A stretch of DNA of 6,323 nt. Source: Bacillota bacterium (GTDB taxonomy: Bacteria > Bacillota > Clostridia > Lachnospirales > Cellulosilyticaceae). Numbering within the stretch: the stretch's first letter is position 1; each line of letters begins with the position of its first letter. The translations under genes and the position numbers were made by a program. The notes below the pieces were generated by a model. It was not told the origin of the DNA. It made no database searches and saw only the letters and a program-made list of their open reading frames with translations. Below, one piece after another: positions 1 to 5,560 of the stretch. The stretch covers positions 1 to 6,323 of the forward strand of contig JAEXBC010000379.1 in NCBI GenBank assembly GCA_023457875.1, read 5' to 3'.

Positions 1-212
1 GTTTTAATTGCATTTTAAAGACATACTTATATACATTTATTGATAATTTCACTGATGTGATTAAAATTGTATATGAGATTTCTAAATTTAGGACTTTAAA
101 AACACCTGTTTTTGGGGTCTAATCATAAATATTTCTAGAAATATTTATTAGTTAATTCTGTGCCCTTTATTTTAAAAAAAGTATGTACAGTATCATTTTG
201 CTTATACTCACA
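1..212. other. AT-rich non-coding stretch
   Basis: I see no reading frame with coding character on either strand. The stretch is strongly AT-rich and contains two dyads: an inverted repeat at 98-113 (AAAAACA, 2-base centre, TGTTTTT) and the perfect palindrome at 125-148 listed separately. No tRNA, rRNA or recognisable riboswitch is visible. It may be the downstream flank of a gene that lies outside the window. Confidence 0.6.
125..148. repeat. 24-bp perfect palindrome
   Basis: Every base from 125 to 136 pairs with its partner from 148 down to 137. The half-site is ATAAATATTTCT and the centre is CTAG. There is no loop, so it suits a dimeric protein site or cruciform better than an RNA hairpin. 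No U-tract follows it, so it is not an obvious terminator. Perfect symmetry in such AT-rich DNA is notable, but chance palindromes are also more likely there. Confidence 0.6.
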
Positions 213-600
213 AAACAATAATTCCATATAAGCCTATATAGAGGTAAGAGGCTCTGGCTTTCCGTAGATGGACCTGCGAGTATTTCGTACAGGTGCTTGG
301 CAAGCTTTTGGGATGGGTTTTAGCTTGACTGTTTGAGCGTAGCGAGTTTCAAGCGTTCATCCCAAAAGTGAAGCTTAGCAACTGTAGAAATGCGGAGCGG
401 AGCATCGTAGGATAGTCAGAGCCTCGACCCTCTTCCACAAACTAATACCGCATCCTTTTTATCTCTATAAGCTTATATCCTCCACAAGCCTATATCTCAG
501 CCAAGCAAATACCGCATTTTATATACTCTTTAAAAGCTCCTATCATCCGTAAGCCCCTATCACCCACAAGCTTCTATCCACATAAGCTAATACAGCCTCC
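213..600. repeat. Degenerate 17-bp tandem repeat array
   Basis: The tetramer AAGC (or AAAC) recurs at 213, 230, 439, 469, 486, 503, 534, 551, 568 and 584. The spacing is 17 bp, or 16 at the last step, apart from two longer units of 30 and 31 bp starting at 439 and 503. Two unit subtypes are visible. One is AAGCYTATATCCTCCAC (469, 486, and more divergent at 534, 551, 568). The other is AAGCTAATACCGCATCC (439, 503, 584). The array is interrupted between 239 and 432 by the structured element listed separately. It ends about 16 bp before the putative -35 region of the AraC-family gene. It is not a CRISPR: the units are contiguous and there are no spacers. Function is unknown. Confidence 0.65.
240..432. 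mobile_element. MITE-like or structured-RNA insertion element, about 192 bp
   Basis: The ends form imperfect inverted repeats: 241-263 matches the reverse complement of 410-432 at 18 of 23 positions. Inside are nested hairpins. The arms 305-315 and 358-368 are an exact 11-bp pair (CTTTTGGGATG/CATCCCAAAAG). They enclose a second stem 323-328/349-354 (GCTTGA/TCAAGC) with the apical segment GAGCGTAGCGAG. A separate hairpin is formed by 272-276/290-294 (ACCTG/CAGGT). GC is about 50% by hand count, far above the flanks. No protein is encoded, so any mobility would have to be supplied in trans. The element splits a 17-bp tandem repeat unit that is restored exactly when the element is removed. It could be a MITE, an IS200/IS605-like palindrome-ended remnant, or a repeated structured RNA. 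I recognise no named family, and the exact ends are uncertain by 1-2 bp. Confidence 0.55.
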
Positions 601-615
601 TCCCAATTTATTTTA

Positions 616-644
616 TTTCTTTTTTCTACCAAAGGTTATATAAT
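616..644 (+). promoter_or_regulatory. Probable promoter of the AraC-family gene
   Basis: A consensus -10 TATAAT lies at 639-644. The -35 position 17 bp upstream (TTTCTT, 616-621) is weak, as expected for a gene that may need an activator or be made at a low level. Transcription should start near 651, giving a leader of about 20 nt that carries the ribosome binding site at 657-664. Confidence 0.55.
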
Positions 645-656
645 ATGATTGAATGG

Positions 657-664
657 AAAGGAGG
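657..664 (+). promoter_or_regulatory. Ribosome binding site fixing the AraC-family start
   Basis: AAAGGAGG lies 6 nt before the ATG at 671. The in-frame ATG at 653 sits upstream of and overlaps the approach to this site, and would be almost leaderless relative to the promoter at 639-644. The start at 671 is therefore preferred. Confidence 0.85.
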
Positions 665-670
665 TTTATT

Positions 671-1504
671 ATGACACCAGAAGTACTATATGTTTGTGAA
701 TATGTAAAACCCAGCGTTAAACAAACTCTTGTTCAATCAAAAAAACATACCCATGACCATCCAGAGCTTTCAATTATTCTTGAGGGGACTGCCTCCTACA
801 TGATTAACGGTCAACCCGTTACCTTAACTAAGGGTGATATCGTCCTTTTCAAAGCTCATGTGCCACATAGCGTTTTTCTTGAGAGTCAAGGTTACTATAG
901 AGATTTACATATTGGAATCAATCATCTTCTAGATAGTTTTGATGCAAAATTGAATGCACTGCCTAACGATTATGTTCTCTTAAACTTCCTGAGTGAAAAA
1001 AAAGACTTTCTTCCTCTATGTGAAACCGTTATTGAAGAATCTCGCTTAGGGAAAAAAGAATGCCAAGCTATGATTTTAGGTGTGACCCTTCAGCTATTTG
1101 TGCGTTTACTTCGTATCTGGGAGGACGATACATCAACAATTCAAAACACTTTGTACCCCATAGGGTATCCAGATAAAGCAAAAGTTGTGGCTTTAATCAC
1201 TGAATACATTGAACAAAATTATATGAACGATATCTCTCTTGAGATGTTTGCCAAAAATATGTATTTAAGTCAGGTTTATATTTCTAAAATTTTTAAAGAA
1301 GAAACAGGCAGCTCACCCATTAACTATCTGATTAAAACAAGACTTTCCAAGGCTAAAGACTTGCTTGAAGAAGAAGGTTTACCCATCAAAGTCGTATCTT
1401 ATCAAGTGGGTTATCATGATGCTTATCATTTTAGCAAATTATTTAAAAAGTATTATGGTTATGCCCCCTCTGCTGTTAAGAAGAGCAATCCAGCTGTTTC
1501 TTAG
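671..1504 (+). CDS. AraC-family transcriptional regulator with N-terminal cupin domain
   Basis: This is a 277-residue regulator (from ATG 671) with the usual AraC-family layout and length. The N-terminal half is a cupin-type sensing domain. It has the histidine-rich motif HTHDHPE at residues 26-32, followed by the G-D turn at 55-56 and a Pro-His pair at 65-66. The C-terminal part carries two helix-turn-helix units. The first spans roughly 188-220 (FAKNMYLSQVYISKIFKEET). The second spans roughly 239-270 (VVSYQVGYHDAYHFSKLFKK, then the typical Y-G-Y-x-P-S-A). The family binds DNA in the cytoplasm and usually responds to a sugar or other small ligand; the ligand here cannot be read from sequence. 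It stands alone on its strand with no obvious target gene beside it, and converges on the ferredoxin gene. The longest frame begins at 653, but the ribosome binding site at 657-664 supports 671. The 17-bp repeat array ends just upstream of its promoter. Confidence 0.9.
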   Translation: MTPEVLYVCEYVKPSVKQTLVQSKKHTHDHPELSIILEGTASYMINGQPVTLTKGDIVLFKAHVPHSVFLESQGYYRDLHIGINHLLDSFDAKLNALPNDYVLLNFLSEKKDFLPLCETVIEESRLGKKECQAMILGVTLQLFVRLLRIWEDDTSTIQNTLYPIGYPDKAKVVALITEYIEQNYMNDISLEMFAKNMYLSQVYISKIFKEETGSSPINYLIKTRLSKAKDLLEEEGLPIKVVSYQVGYHDAYHFSKLFKKYYGYAPSAVKKSNPAVS

Positions 1505-1535
1505 AATATATCTATTTCTTAAAAAACCATCAAAA

Positions 1536-1589
1536 AAGAGCGACTTCTTTAACGTTTCGTTAATAGTCGCTCTTGTTTTATTTTTTATT
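1536..1589. terminator. Bidirectional intrinsic terminator shared by AraC-family and ferredoxin genes
   Basis: A 9-bp stem (AAGAGCGAC 1536-1544 with GTCGCTCTT 1566-1574) is extended by an inner 6-bp stem (TTAACG 1549-1554 with CGTTAA 1558-1563). On the plus strand a T-rich tract follows (1575-1589). On the minus strand the run of six A at 1532-1537 gives a T-tract too. It lies between two convergent genes and can serve both. Confidence 0.85.
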
Positions 1590-1606
1590 CCGCGCTTTTT
1601 GTTATA

Positions 1607-1774
1607 TTATGCTTGCGGAGCACCAACTGGACAAACAGCTGCACATGAACCGCAATCGATACATTCATCTGCGTTGATTACATAGATGCTATCTCCTTCA
1701 GAAATACATGATACTGGACATTCACCTACACATGCACCACAACTAATGCAATCTTCACTAATATTATAAGCCAT
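1607..1774 (-). CDS. 2[4Fe-4S] clostridial-type ferredoxin
   Basis: This small gene encodes 55 residues, starting MAYNISEDCISCGACVGECP. Two cysteine motifs are clear: C9-x2-C12-x2-C15-x3-C19-P and C38-x2-C41-x2-C44-x3-C48-P. This is the classic two-cluster ferredoxin with internal pseudo-twofold symmetry, and the length is normal for the family. In the family, each cluster takes three cysteines from one motif and the fourth from the other. The protein is a soluble low-potential electron carrier for pyruvate:ferredoxin oxidoreductase, hydrogenase and similar anaerobic enzymes. GGAGG (1784-1788) lies 9 nt before the ATG, and a near-consensus promoter lies upstream, so it is probably a strongly expressed single-gene unit. 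A further cysteine at residue 23, just after the first motif, is not needed as a ligand and is unusual. Confidence 0.95.
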   Translation of the reverse strand: MAYNISEDCISCGACVGECPVSCISEGDSIYVINADECIDCGSCAAVCPVGAPQA

Positions 1775-1814
1775 AATCCTTAACCTCCATTGTGATTATT
1801 ATTAACACAGATTT

Positions 1815-1843
1815 ATGATACTATTAATCATAAGTTATGTCAA
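1815..1843 (-). promoter_or_regulatory. Strong promoter of the ferredoxin gene
   Basis: On the minus strand, a perfect -35 TTGACA (1838-1843) is followed after 17 bp by TATCAT (1815-1820). Transcription should start near 1808, giving a leader of about 34 nt. This makes the ferredoxin independent of the antiporter gene that lies upstream on the same strand. Confidence 0.85.
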
Positions 1844-1882
1844 GATTATACATCGCACAATCTTTGTACTATAGACAAATCT

Positions 1883-3067
1883 CTACATTTTGTCAGATGA
1901 GTGAGGTAATAGCTTTTTATAGGTACGATCTACCCCTAGTGCACCAAGAGGTGCTGTAATTAAAATCGCTAATACCGCCACTGTTAGCACCAGCTTACCA
2001 CTTGTCAAACCATTTGCTAGTGGAATCCCCCCAATAGCCGCCTGTACCGTTGCCTTAGGTAGGTATGCTATCCCACAAAATAACCTTTCTTTTGCAGTTA
2101 AAGGCGTTTTTATTAAACATAGATATACTCCCAGCATACGAAACATCAGAGCCCCTAATATCAATAAAATGGCCATCGCTCCAGCCCCCAGTGCATAGCT
2201 CATATCAACCGTTGCCCCCACTAGTACAAACAAAATCAGCTCCGCTCCTACCCAAAGCTTTGAGAATTTAAGTGAGAGTCTATTGGCGACCACTGGATAA
2301 CCTTGAAGTAATGTAATGCCTACACACATTACGGCAAGAAGTCCTGATAGCTTTCCATCTGCCCAATCTTCAAGTGCAACTAGCAAAAAGGCGATGCTTA
2401 ATAAAATCAGCACCTTCATTGAATCTCTTAGGTGCAGGTGTTTAAATAGCCAAATAAGCCCTAAACCTAATAGGATTCCCACCACTACGCCTAAAATGAT
2501 GGAAATAGGAATGTTGGTGAGCCTAATAAAGGAAAAACCTTCTCCCTTTGCTAAATCCATAAAAGAGGCAAATAAGACAATAACAAACACATCATCTACA
2601 GAGCTCCCTGCCATAATTAGCTGTGGGATACTATGTTCTTTTCCATAGCCCTTTTCAATCAGCTTTAACATTCTTGGAACAACAACTGCTGGTGATACAG
2701 CGGCTACTACACTTCCTATAAGGGCAGCTTCAACCACGCTTACCCCAATCAGGGGCGGCGCCAATATAACCACTCCGATGATCTCAAAAAGTGCTGGCAT
2801 AAAGCACATCAAAATAGCTGGCCTTCCCACCTTCTTAAGTTCTTTGATATTAAGTCCCAAACCTGCTCGTGTTAAAATAATTACCAAGGCCAATTTCCTT
2901 AAATCTGCTGAGATATCTAGGATAGAGCCATCTAATACATTAAGGGCATAGGGGCCTAGTAAAATACCTGTTAAAAGCATACCAATCAAGGCAGGTAATT
3001 TTAGTTTTTGCGCAATACTTCCTAATATAAGCCCCACCAAAAATACAAGTGCTAAACTCGTTAACAT
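1883..3067 (-). CDS. Cation/proton antiporter (NHA/CPA type), fluoride-riboswitch controlled
   Basis: This integral membrane protein of 394 residues (from ATG 3067) has about 12-13 hydrophobic helices over its whole length, matching the Na+/H+ exchanger family (PF00999). Diagnostic segments are the LTRAGLGL stretch near residue 67, the paired aspartates D158-D159 in GSSVDDVFVIV (the ion/proton site in electrogenic members), and YLPKATVQAAI near residues 335-345 with lysine K338. The D-D pair plus the lysine resemble NhaA/NapA/NHA2-type electrogenic antiporters. It would expel Na+ or a similar cation in exchange for protons at the cytoplasmic membrane; the exact ion is inferred. The first in-frame ATG (3073) directly abuts the AGGAGG at 3074-3079. 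The ATG at 3067 has proper 6-nt spacing and is preferred. A fluoride riboswitch with its terminator lies just upstream, so the gene is probably switched on by fluoride. No intrinsic terminator is evident before the ferredoxin promoter. Confidence 0.9.
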   Translation of the reverse strand: MLTSLALVFLVGLILGSIAQKLKLPALIGMLLTGILLGPYALNVLDGSILDISADLRKLALVIILTRAGLGLNIKELKKVGRPAILMCFMPALFEIIGVVILAPPLIGVSVVEAALIGSVVAAVSPAVVVPRMLKLIEKGYGKEHSIPQLIMAGSSVDDVFVIVLFASFMDLAKGEGFSFIRLTNIPISIILGVVVGILLGLGLIWLFKHLHLRDSMKVLILLSIAFLLVALEDWADGKLSGLLAVMCVGITLLQGYPVVANRLSLKFSKLWVGAELILFVLVGATVDMSYALGAGAMAILLILGALMFRMLGVYLCLIKTPLTAKERLFCGIAYLPKATVQAAIGGIPLANGLTSGKLVLTVAVLAILITAPLGALGVDRTYKKLLPHSSDKM

Positions 3068-3073
3068 ATTCAT

Positions 3074-3079
3074 CCTCCT
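3074..3079 (-). promoter_or_regulatory. Ribosome binding site fixing the antiporter start
   Basis: AGGAGG on the minus strand ends immediately before the ATG at 3073, which leaves no spacing for that codon. It stands 6 nt from the second in-frame ATG at 3067. The shorter, 394-residue protein is therefore the likely product. Confidence 0.8.
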
Positions 3080-3121
3080 ATAAGTAAAATCTTTTTAATC
3101 TATTACCCTGTACTAAGGCTC

Positions 3122-3171
3122 AAAAAAAGGCCAACTTCCCCTGTAATAGATCATTACAGAAGTCATCAGCC
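3122..3171 (-). terminator. Riboswitch expression platform: intrinsic terminator
   Basis: On the minus strand the 5' arm is GGCTGATGACTTC (3159-3171) and the 3' arm is GAAGTTGGCC (3129-3138). They pair around an inner TGTAAT/ATTACA hairpin (3142-3158) and are followed by seven T (3122-3128). The 5' arm is also the 3' strand of the aptamer pseudoknot and P3 stem. Aptamer folding and terminator folding are therefore mutually exclusive: ligand bound should mean readthrough (ON). The same terminator probably also stops transcripts arriving from topB. Confidence 0.85.
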
Positions 3172-3214
3172 ATTTTGGCGGTTTTGGAAAATCCAAGGGA
3201 GAACCTCATTCCCA
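3157..3214 (-). promoter_or_regulatory. Fluoride riboswitch aptamer (crcB motif)
   Basis: Read on the minus strand, the element starts GGGAATGAGGTTCTCCC: a P1 stem GGGA/TCCC closing a loop with ATGAGG. A small TTGG/CCAA stem comes next, then AACCGCC, AAAAT and GGCTGATGACTTCTG. The known fluoride aptamer has the same order: P1, conserved loop, A-rich junction, GCC/GGC P3 stem, then CTGATG. The loop segment GAGGT can pair with ACTTC near the 3' end to form the required pseudoknot. Its position in the leader of a cation/proton antiporter fits a gene class reported with this riboswitch. The added TTGG/CCAA stem is a permitted insertion. The identification is from motif order and pairing, without a covariance-model search. 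Confidence 0.9.
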
Positions 3215-3267
3215 TTTTATTCATGTTGTATTCATTTAATAAGCCTTATACTCAATTGATTAATGCT

Positions 3268-3296
3268 ATATTAGCATAGGTAAGCGGCTTTATCAA
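3268..3296 (-). promoter_or_regulatory. Probable promoter of the riboswitch-antiporter transcript
   Basis: On the minus strand TTGATA (3291-3296) is followed after 17 bp by TAATAT (3268-3273). Transcription would start near 3261, about 47 nt before the aptamer. The -35 box begins only 2 bp after the topB stop codon. A short dyad, TGCTA-ATA-TAGCA (3264-3276), overlaps the -10 and could be an operator or chance. A weaker alternative is TTGAGT (3250-3255) with AATACA (3227-3232). Confidence 0.65.
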
Positions 3297-3298
3297 GT

Positions 3299-5458
3299 TT
3301 AAATAAACTCCATTTCCCAATTAAACCTGCCTGTTTCGTCGTTTTTCACATATTTTAAGTAGGCAGAGAAGGTGGTTCCCTTTTTGCTCTTTAAATTTTT
3401 AAAGCCAACCTTGCCATTTTTAAGAAGTAATTCTACCATAGGCCTGGTTACTTCTTTTCCTAAGGCTGCAATATATTTATCGTCCTTCCAAATCGTATAC
3501 TTACACCCACTTTTCCAATTACAGCAGCCAAAGGCTTTATCTGTTTCAATAATGGGATTGCCACAGACAGGGCAGTTTCCTACACTTTGCGTTCCCTTTG
3601 GTAAGGCGATTTTTTCTCCACTTAGTATGCCTTGGTCTTGTTTAATGGCAGCTACTGCTTCTATCGTAAAGGATTTTATCATCTCCAAGAAATCTTGTTT
3701 TTTGACTCTTCCTTTTTCAATATCAGATAAAGTCTTCTCAAGCCTTCCTGTGTATTCAAGGTCAAAAAGCTGTTTGGCAGGGAAGATTTCCACCAAGCTT
3801 CTTCCGAGTGGGGTACATACAAGGCTTTTGCCCTTTGCTGTAATATAGGTAGCATCCTTTAACTTTTTAATCGTTTCTGCTCTGGTTGCTGGTGTTCCTA
3901 TACTAAAGCCGCTTAAGATGGTTGCCATCATTTCTTCTGAATCCTCTTCTGCATCCTTAAAGCTTTTTCCGCAGGTTTCCATTACCCGAAGCAAGGTTTT
4001 CTCAGTATGGGGTTTAGGTGGTTTCTTGGTAACAGCATTGACTTTAGCCTCCATCACTGCCACCTCTTCTTTGATCTGAACTTGAGGCAAAATCGTATCT
4101 TTGGCATCTGTGTTCTCCACCACCTTCCATCCCATTACGAGCTGCACTTTTCCTTTGGAAATAAACTCACCTTCATAGGGCGTATCCTTTACCTTGATGG
4201 TAAGCTTTGTCTCCTCATACTCCGCTACAGGCAAGAATTGCATAATAAAACGGTCTTTAATGGCTTGGTAAACCACCTGTTCATCTGGGGATAAGCTTTT
4301 TGGGATCATATAGGTGGGCACGATGGCACTATGGCTTTCTACCTTATTATTGTCAAAAATTCTTTTGTGATCTGCAAATTGAATTTGATTTTCATAGGGC
4401 AAGCCCTTCTTAAGGGTATCTAGCACCTTCTGTGTTCTATCCTTTAAGCTTTCTTCAAGGGCCATACTTCCTGTTCTTGGATAAGTGATGTACTTTTTCT
4501 CATAAAGTGACTGAGCCACCTTTAATACTTTGTCAGCAGTAAAGCCTTTATATTTACTGGTGATATACCCCTGTAAGTTAGAGAGATTGAATAAAAGAGG
4601 GGCATATTCCTTCTTTTTATCTACCTGCTTATCCACTATTTCTGCTGTCTTTCCCTTTATAGCAAGGGCTATTTCATCAAGGCGGGCTTGTTCATCAAAT
4701 TTTTCATTTTCTTTTTCATAATAAGTACCTTCAAAAACTTCGTTTTTATGTGTATTAAAATGAGCAATAAGCTTATAGTAGGTAGAAGCTTCAAAGTTCT
4801 CAATTTCCTTATCTCTATCATAAATAATTTTTAGGGTTGGCAAAAGCACACGGCCAATATTTAAAATGCTCTTTTTACCTGCATTGTATTTTACTGTAGC
4901 CACTGAGGTTAAATTAATACCTATCATCCAGTCTGCCCATTGCCTACCGATTCCTGCGTCTTGTAAAGGTTGCATTTCTTCATTTGGCTTAAGCTGCTCC
5001 ATCCCTTTTCTTACTTCATCCGTGGTCCACTCATTCAGTAAAATACGAAAAACAGGTTTGCCAGTATTTAAAAACAAGAAAATCTCATCACCAATAACCT
5101 GCCCCTCTCGGTCAAAGTCTGTGGCTGAGATTAGTGCATCTACATCTTCTCTTTTCGCCAAGCTTTCGATAATGTTAAGCTGTTTTCTAGCGCCTGCATC
5201 TTCCACTGCCTTATTTTTGCTATCACTCTTGACTTTATATTTAAACTGATTTGGGATAAAGGGAAATTTTTCAAGACGCCAGCTTTTCATGGTTTCATCA
5301 TAGTCTTTGGCATCATATAGCTGCAACAAATGTCCAAATGCCCAAGTGATAAGATAATCGTCTCCTTCAAAGTATCCATCTCTTTTTACTTTTATATTAA
5401 ATGCATCAGCAATATTCTTGGCTACTGAAGGTTTCTCTGCGATGATTACCTTTTTCAT
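3299..5458 (-). CDS. topB: DNA topoisomerase III (type IA topoisomerase)
   Basis: The protein has 719 residues, close to the usual length of Gram-positive TopB. It cuts and rejoins one DNA strand to relax negative supercoils and decatenate DNA. The N-terminal Toprim domain holds the acidic residues E8 (IIAEKPSVA) and D114-x-D116 (SATDFDREG), which bind Mg2+. The catalytic tyrosine is Y326 in KYITYPRTGS, with R328 beside it. HSAIVPT (376-382) and FSIGTPATRAETI (518-530) are further conserved core segments. The C-terminal tail has a zinc-ribbon-like cysteine set (C629, C632, C645/C646, C652), then a Toprim-associated C-terminal repeat to residue about 702. All catalytic residues are present, so it should be active. 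GGAGG (5467-5471) lies 8 nt before the ATG. No convincing promoter is seen in the 100 bp upstream, and no terminator separates it from the antiporter leader. Mobile elements also carry TopB copies, but no conjugation genes are seen here. Confidence 0.95.
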   Translation of the reverse strand: MKKVIIAEKPSVAKNIADAFNIKVKRDGYFEGDDYLITWAFGHLLQLYDAKDYDETMKSWRLEKFPFIPNQFKYKVKSDSKNKAVEDAGARKQLNIIESLAKREDVDALISATDFDREGQVIGDEIFLFLNTGKPVFRILLNEWTTDEVRKGMEQLKPNEEMQPLQDAGIGRQWADWMIGINLTSVATVKYNAGKKSILNIGRVLLPTLKIIYDRDKEIENFEASTYYKLIAHFNTHKNEVFEGTYYEKENEKFDEQARLDEIALAIKGKTAEIVDKQVDKKKEYAPLLFNLSNLQGYITSKYKGFTADKVLKVAQSLYEKKYITYPRTGSMALEESLKDRTQKVLDTLKKGLPYENQIQFADHKRIFDNNKVESHSAIVPTYMIPKSLSPDEQVVYQAIKDRFIMQFLPVAEYEETKLTIKVKDTPYEGEFISKGKVQLVMGWKVVENTDAKDTILPQVQIKEEVAVMEAKVNAVTKKPPKPHTEKTLLRVMETCGKSFKDAEEDSEEMMATILSGFSIGTPATRAETIKKLKDATYITAKGKSLVCTPLGRSLVEIFPAKQLFDLEYTGRLEKTLSDIEKGRVKKQDFLEMIKSFTIEAVAAIKQDQGILSGEKIALPKGTQSVGNCPVCGNPIIETDKAFGCCNWKSGCKYTIWKDDKYIAALGKEVTRPMVELLLKNGKVGFKNLKSKKGTTFSAYLKYVKNDETGRFNWEMEFI

Positions 5459-5488
5459 TTAAGCCACCTCCCACTTTCTTTGTCCTTT

Positions 5489-5560
5489 TTGAACCGCCAA
5501 AAAAGGTGATATCTTATTTTCCATAAGCCATCACCTTTATGACATTTTTGGGGTGTTCAA
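5489..5560 (-). terminator. Intrinsic terminator of the acidic membrane protein gene, within a 72-bp palindrome
   Basis: On the minus strand AAGGTGAT and ATCACCTT (5503-5510 and 5530-5537) pair around an inner CTTAT/ATAAG stem. A run of six T follows (5499-5504). The pairing can extend outward: A-tract with T-tract, then TTGAAC with GTTCAA (5555-5560 and 5489-5494). The outer arm begins directly at the stop codon of the upstream gene. The extended form would hide the U-tract in a duplex, so the two folds may compete. Confidence 0.75.

Noticed and set aside
98..113. Terminator hairpin AAAAACA/TGTTTTT
   Set aside because: The centre is only 2 bases, the stem is almost all A-T, and no U-tract follows (GGGG instead).
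213..600. CRISPR array
   Set aside because: The repeats are 17 bp, degenerate and contiguous, with no unique spacers of regular length and no cas gene in the window.
653..670. AraC-family start at 653 giving six extra residues
   Set aside because: The codons at 653-670 contain the ribosome binding site itself and start almost at the predicted transcription start. ATG 671 has ideal spacing.
1365..1685. 106-codon plus-strand open frame
   Set aside because: It overlaps the AraC-family gene in another frame, then runs through the terminator and antisense to the ferredoxin. It has no ribosome binding site or family resemblance.
1844..1882. Terminator for the antiporter
   Set aside because: A 6-bp AAGATT/AATCTT dyad exists on the minus strand, but no T-tract follows and the dyad is small.
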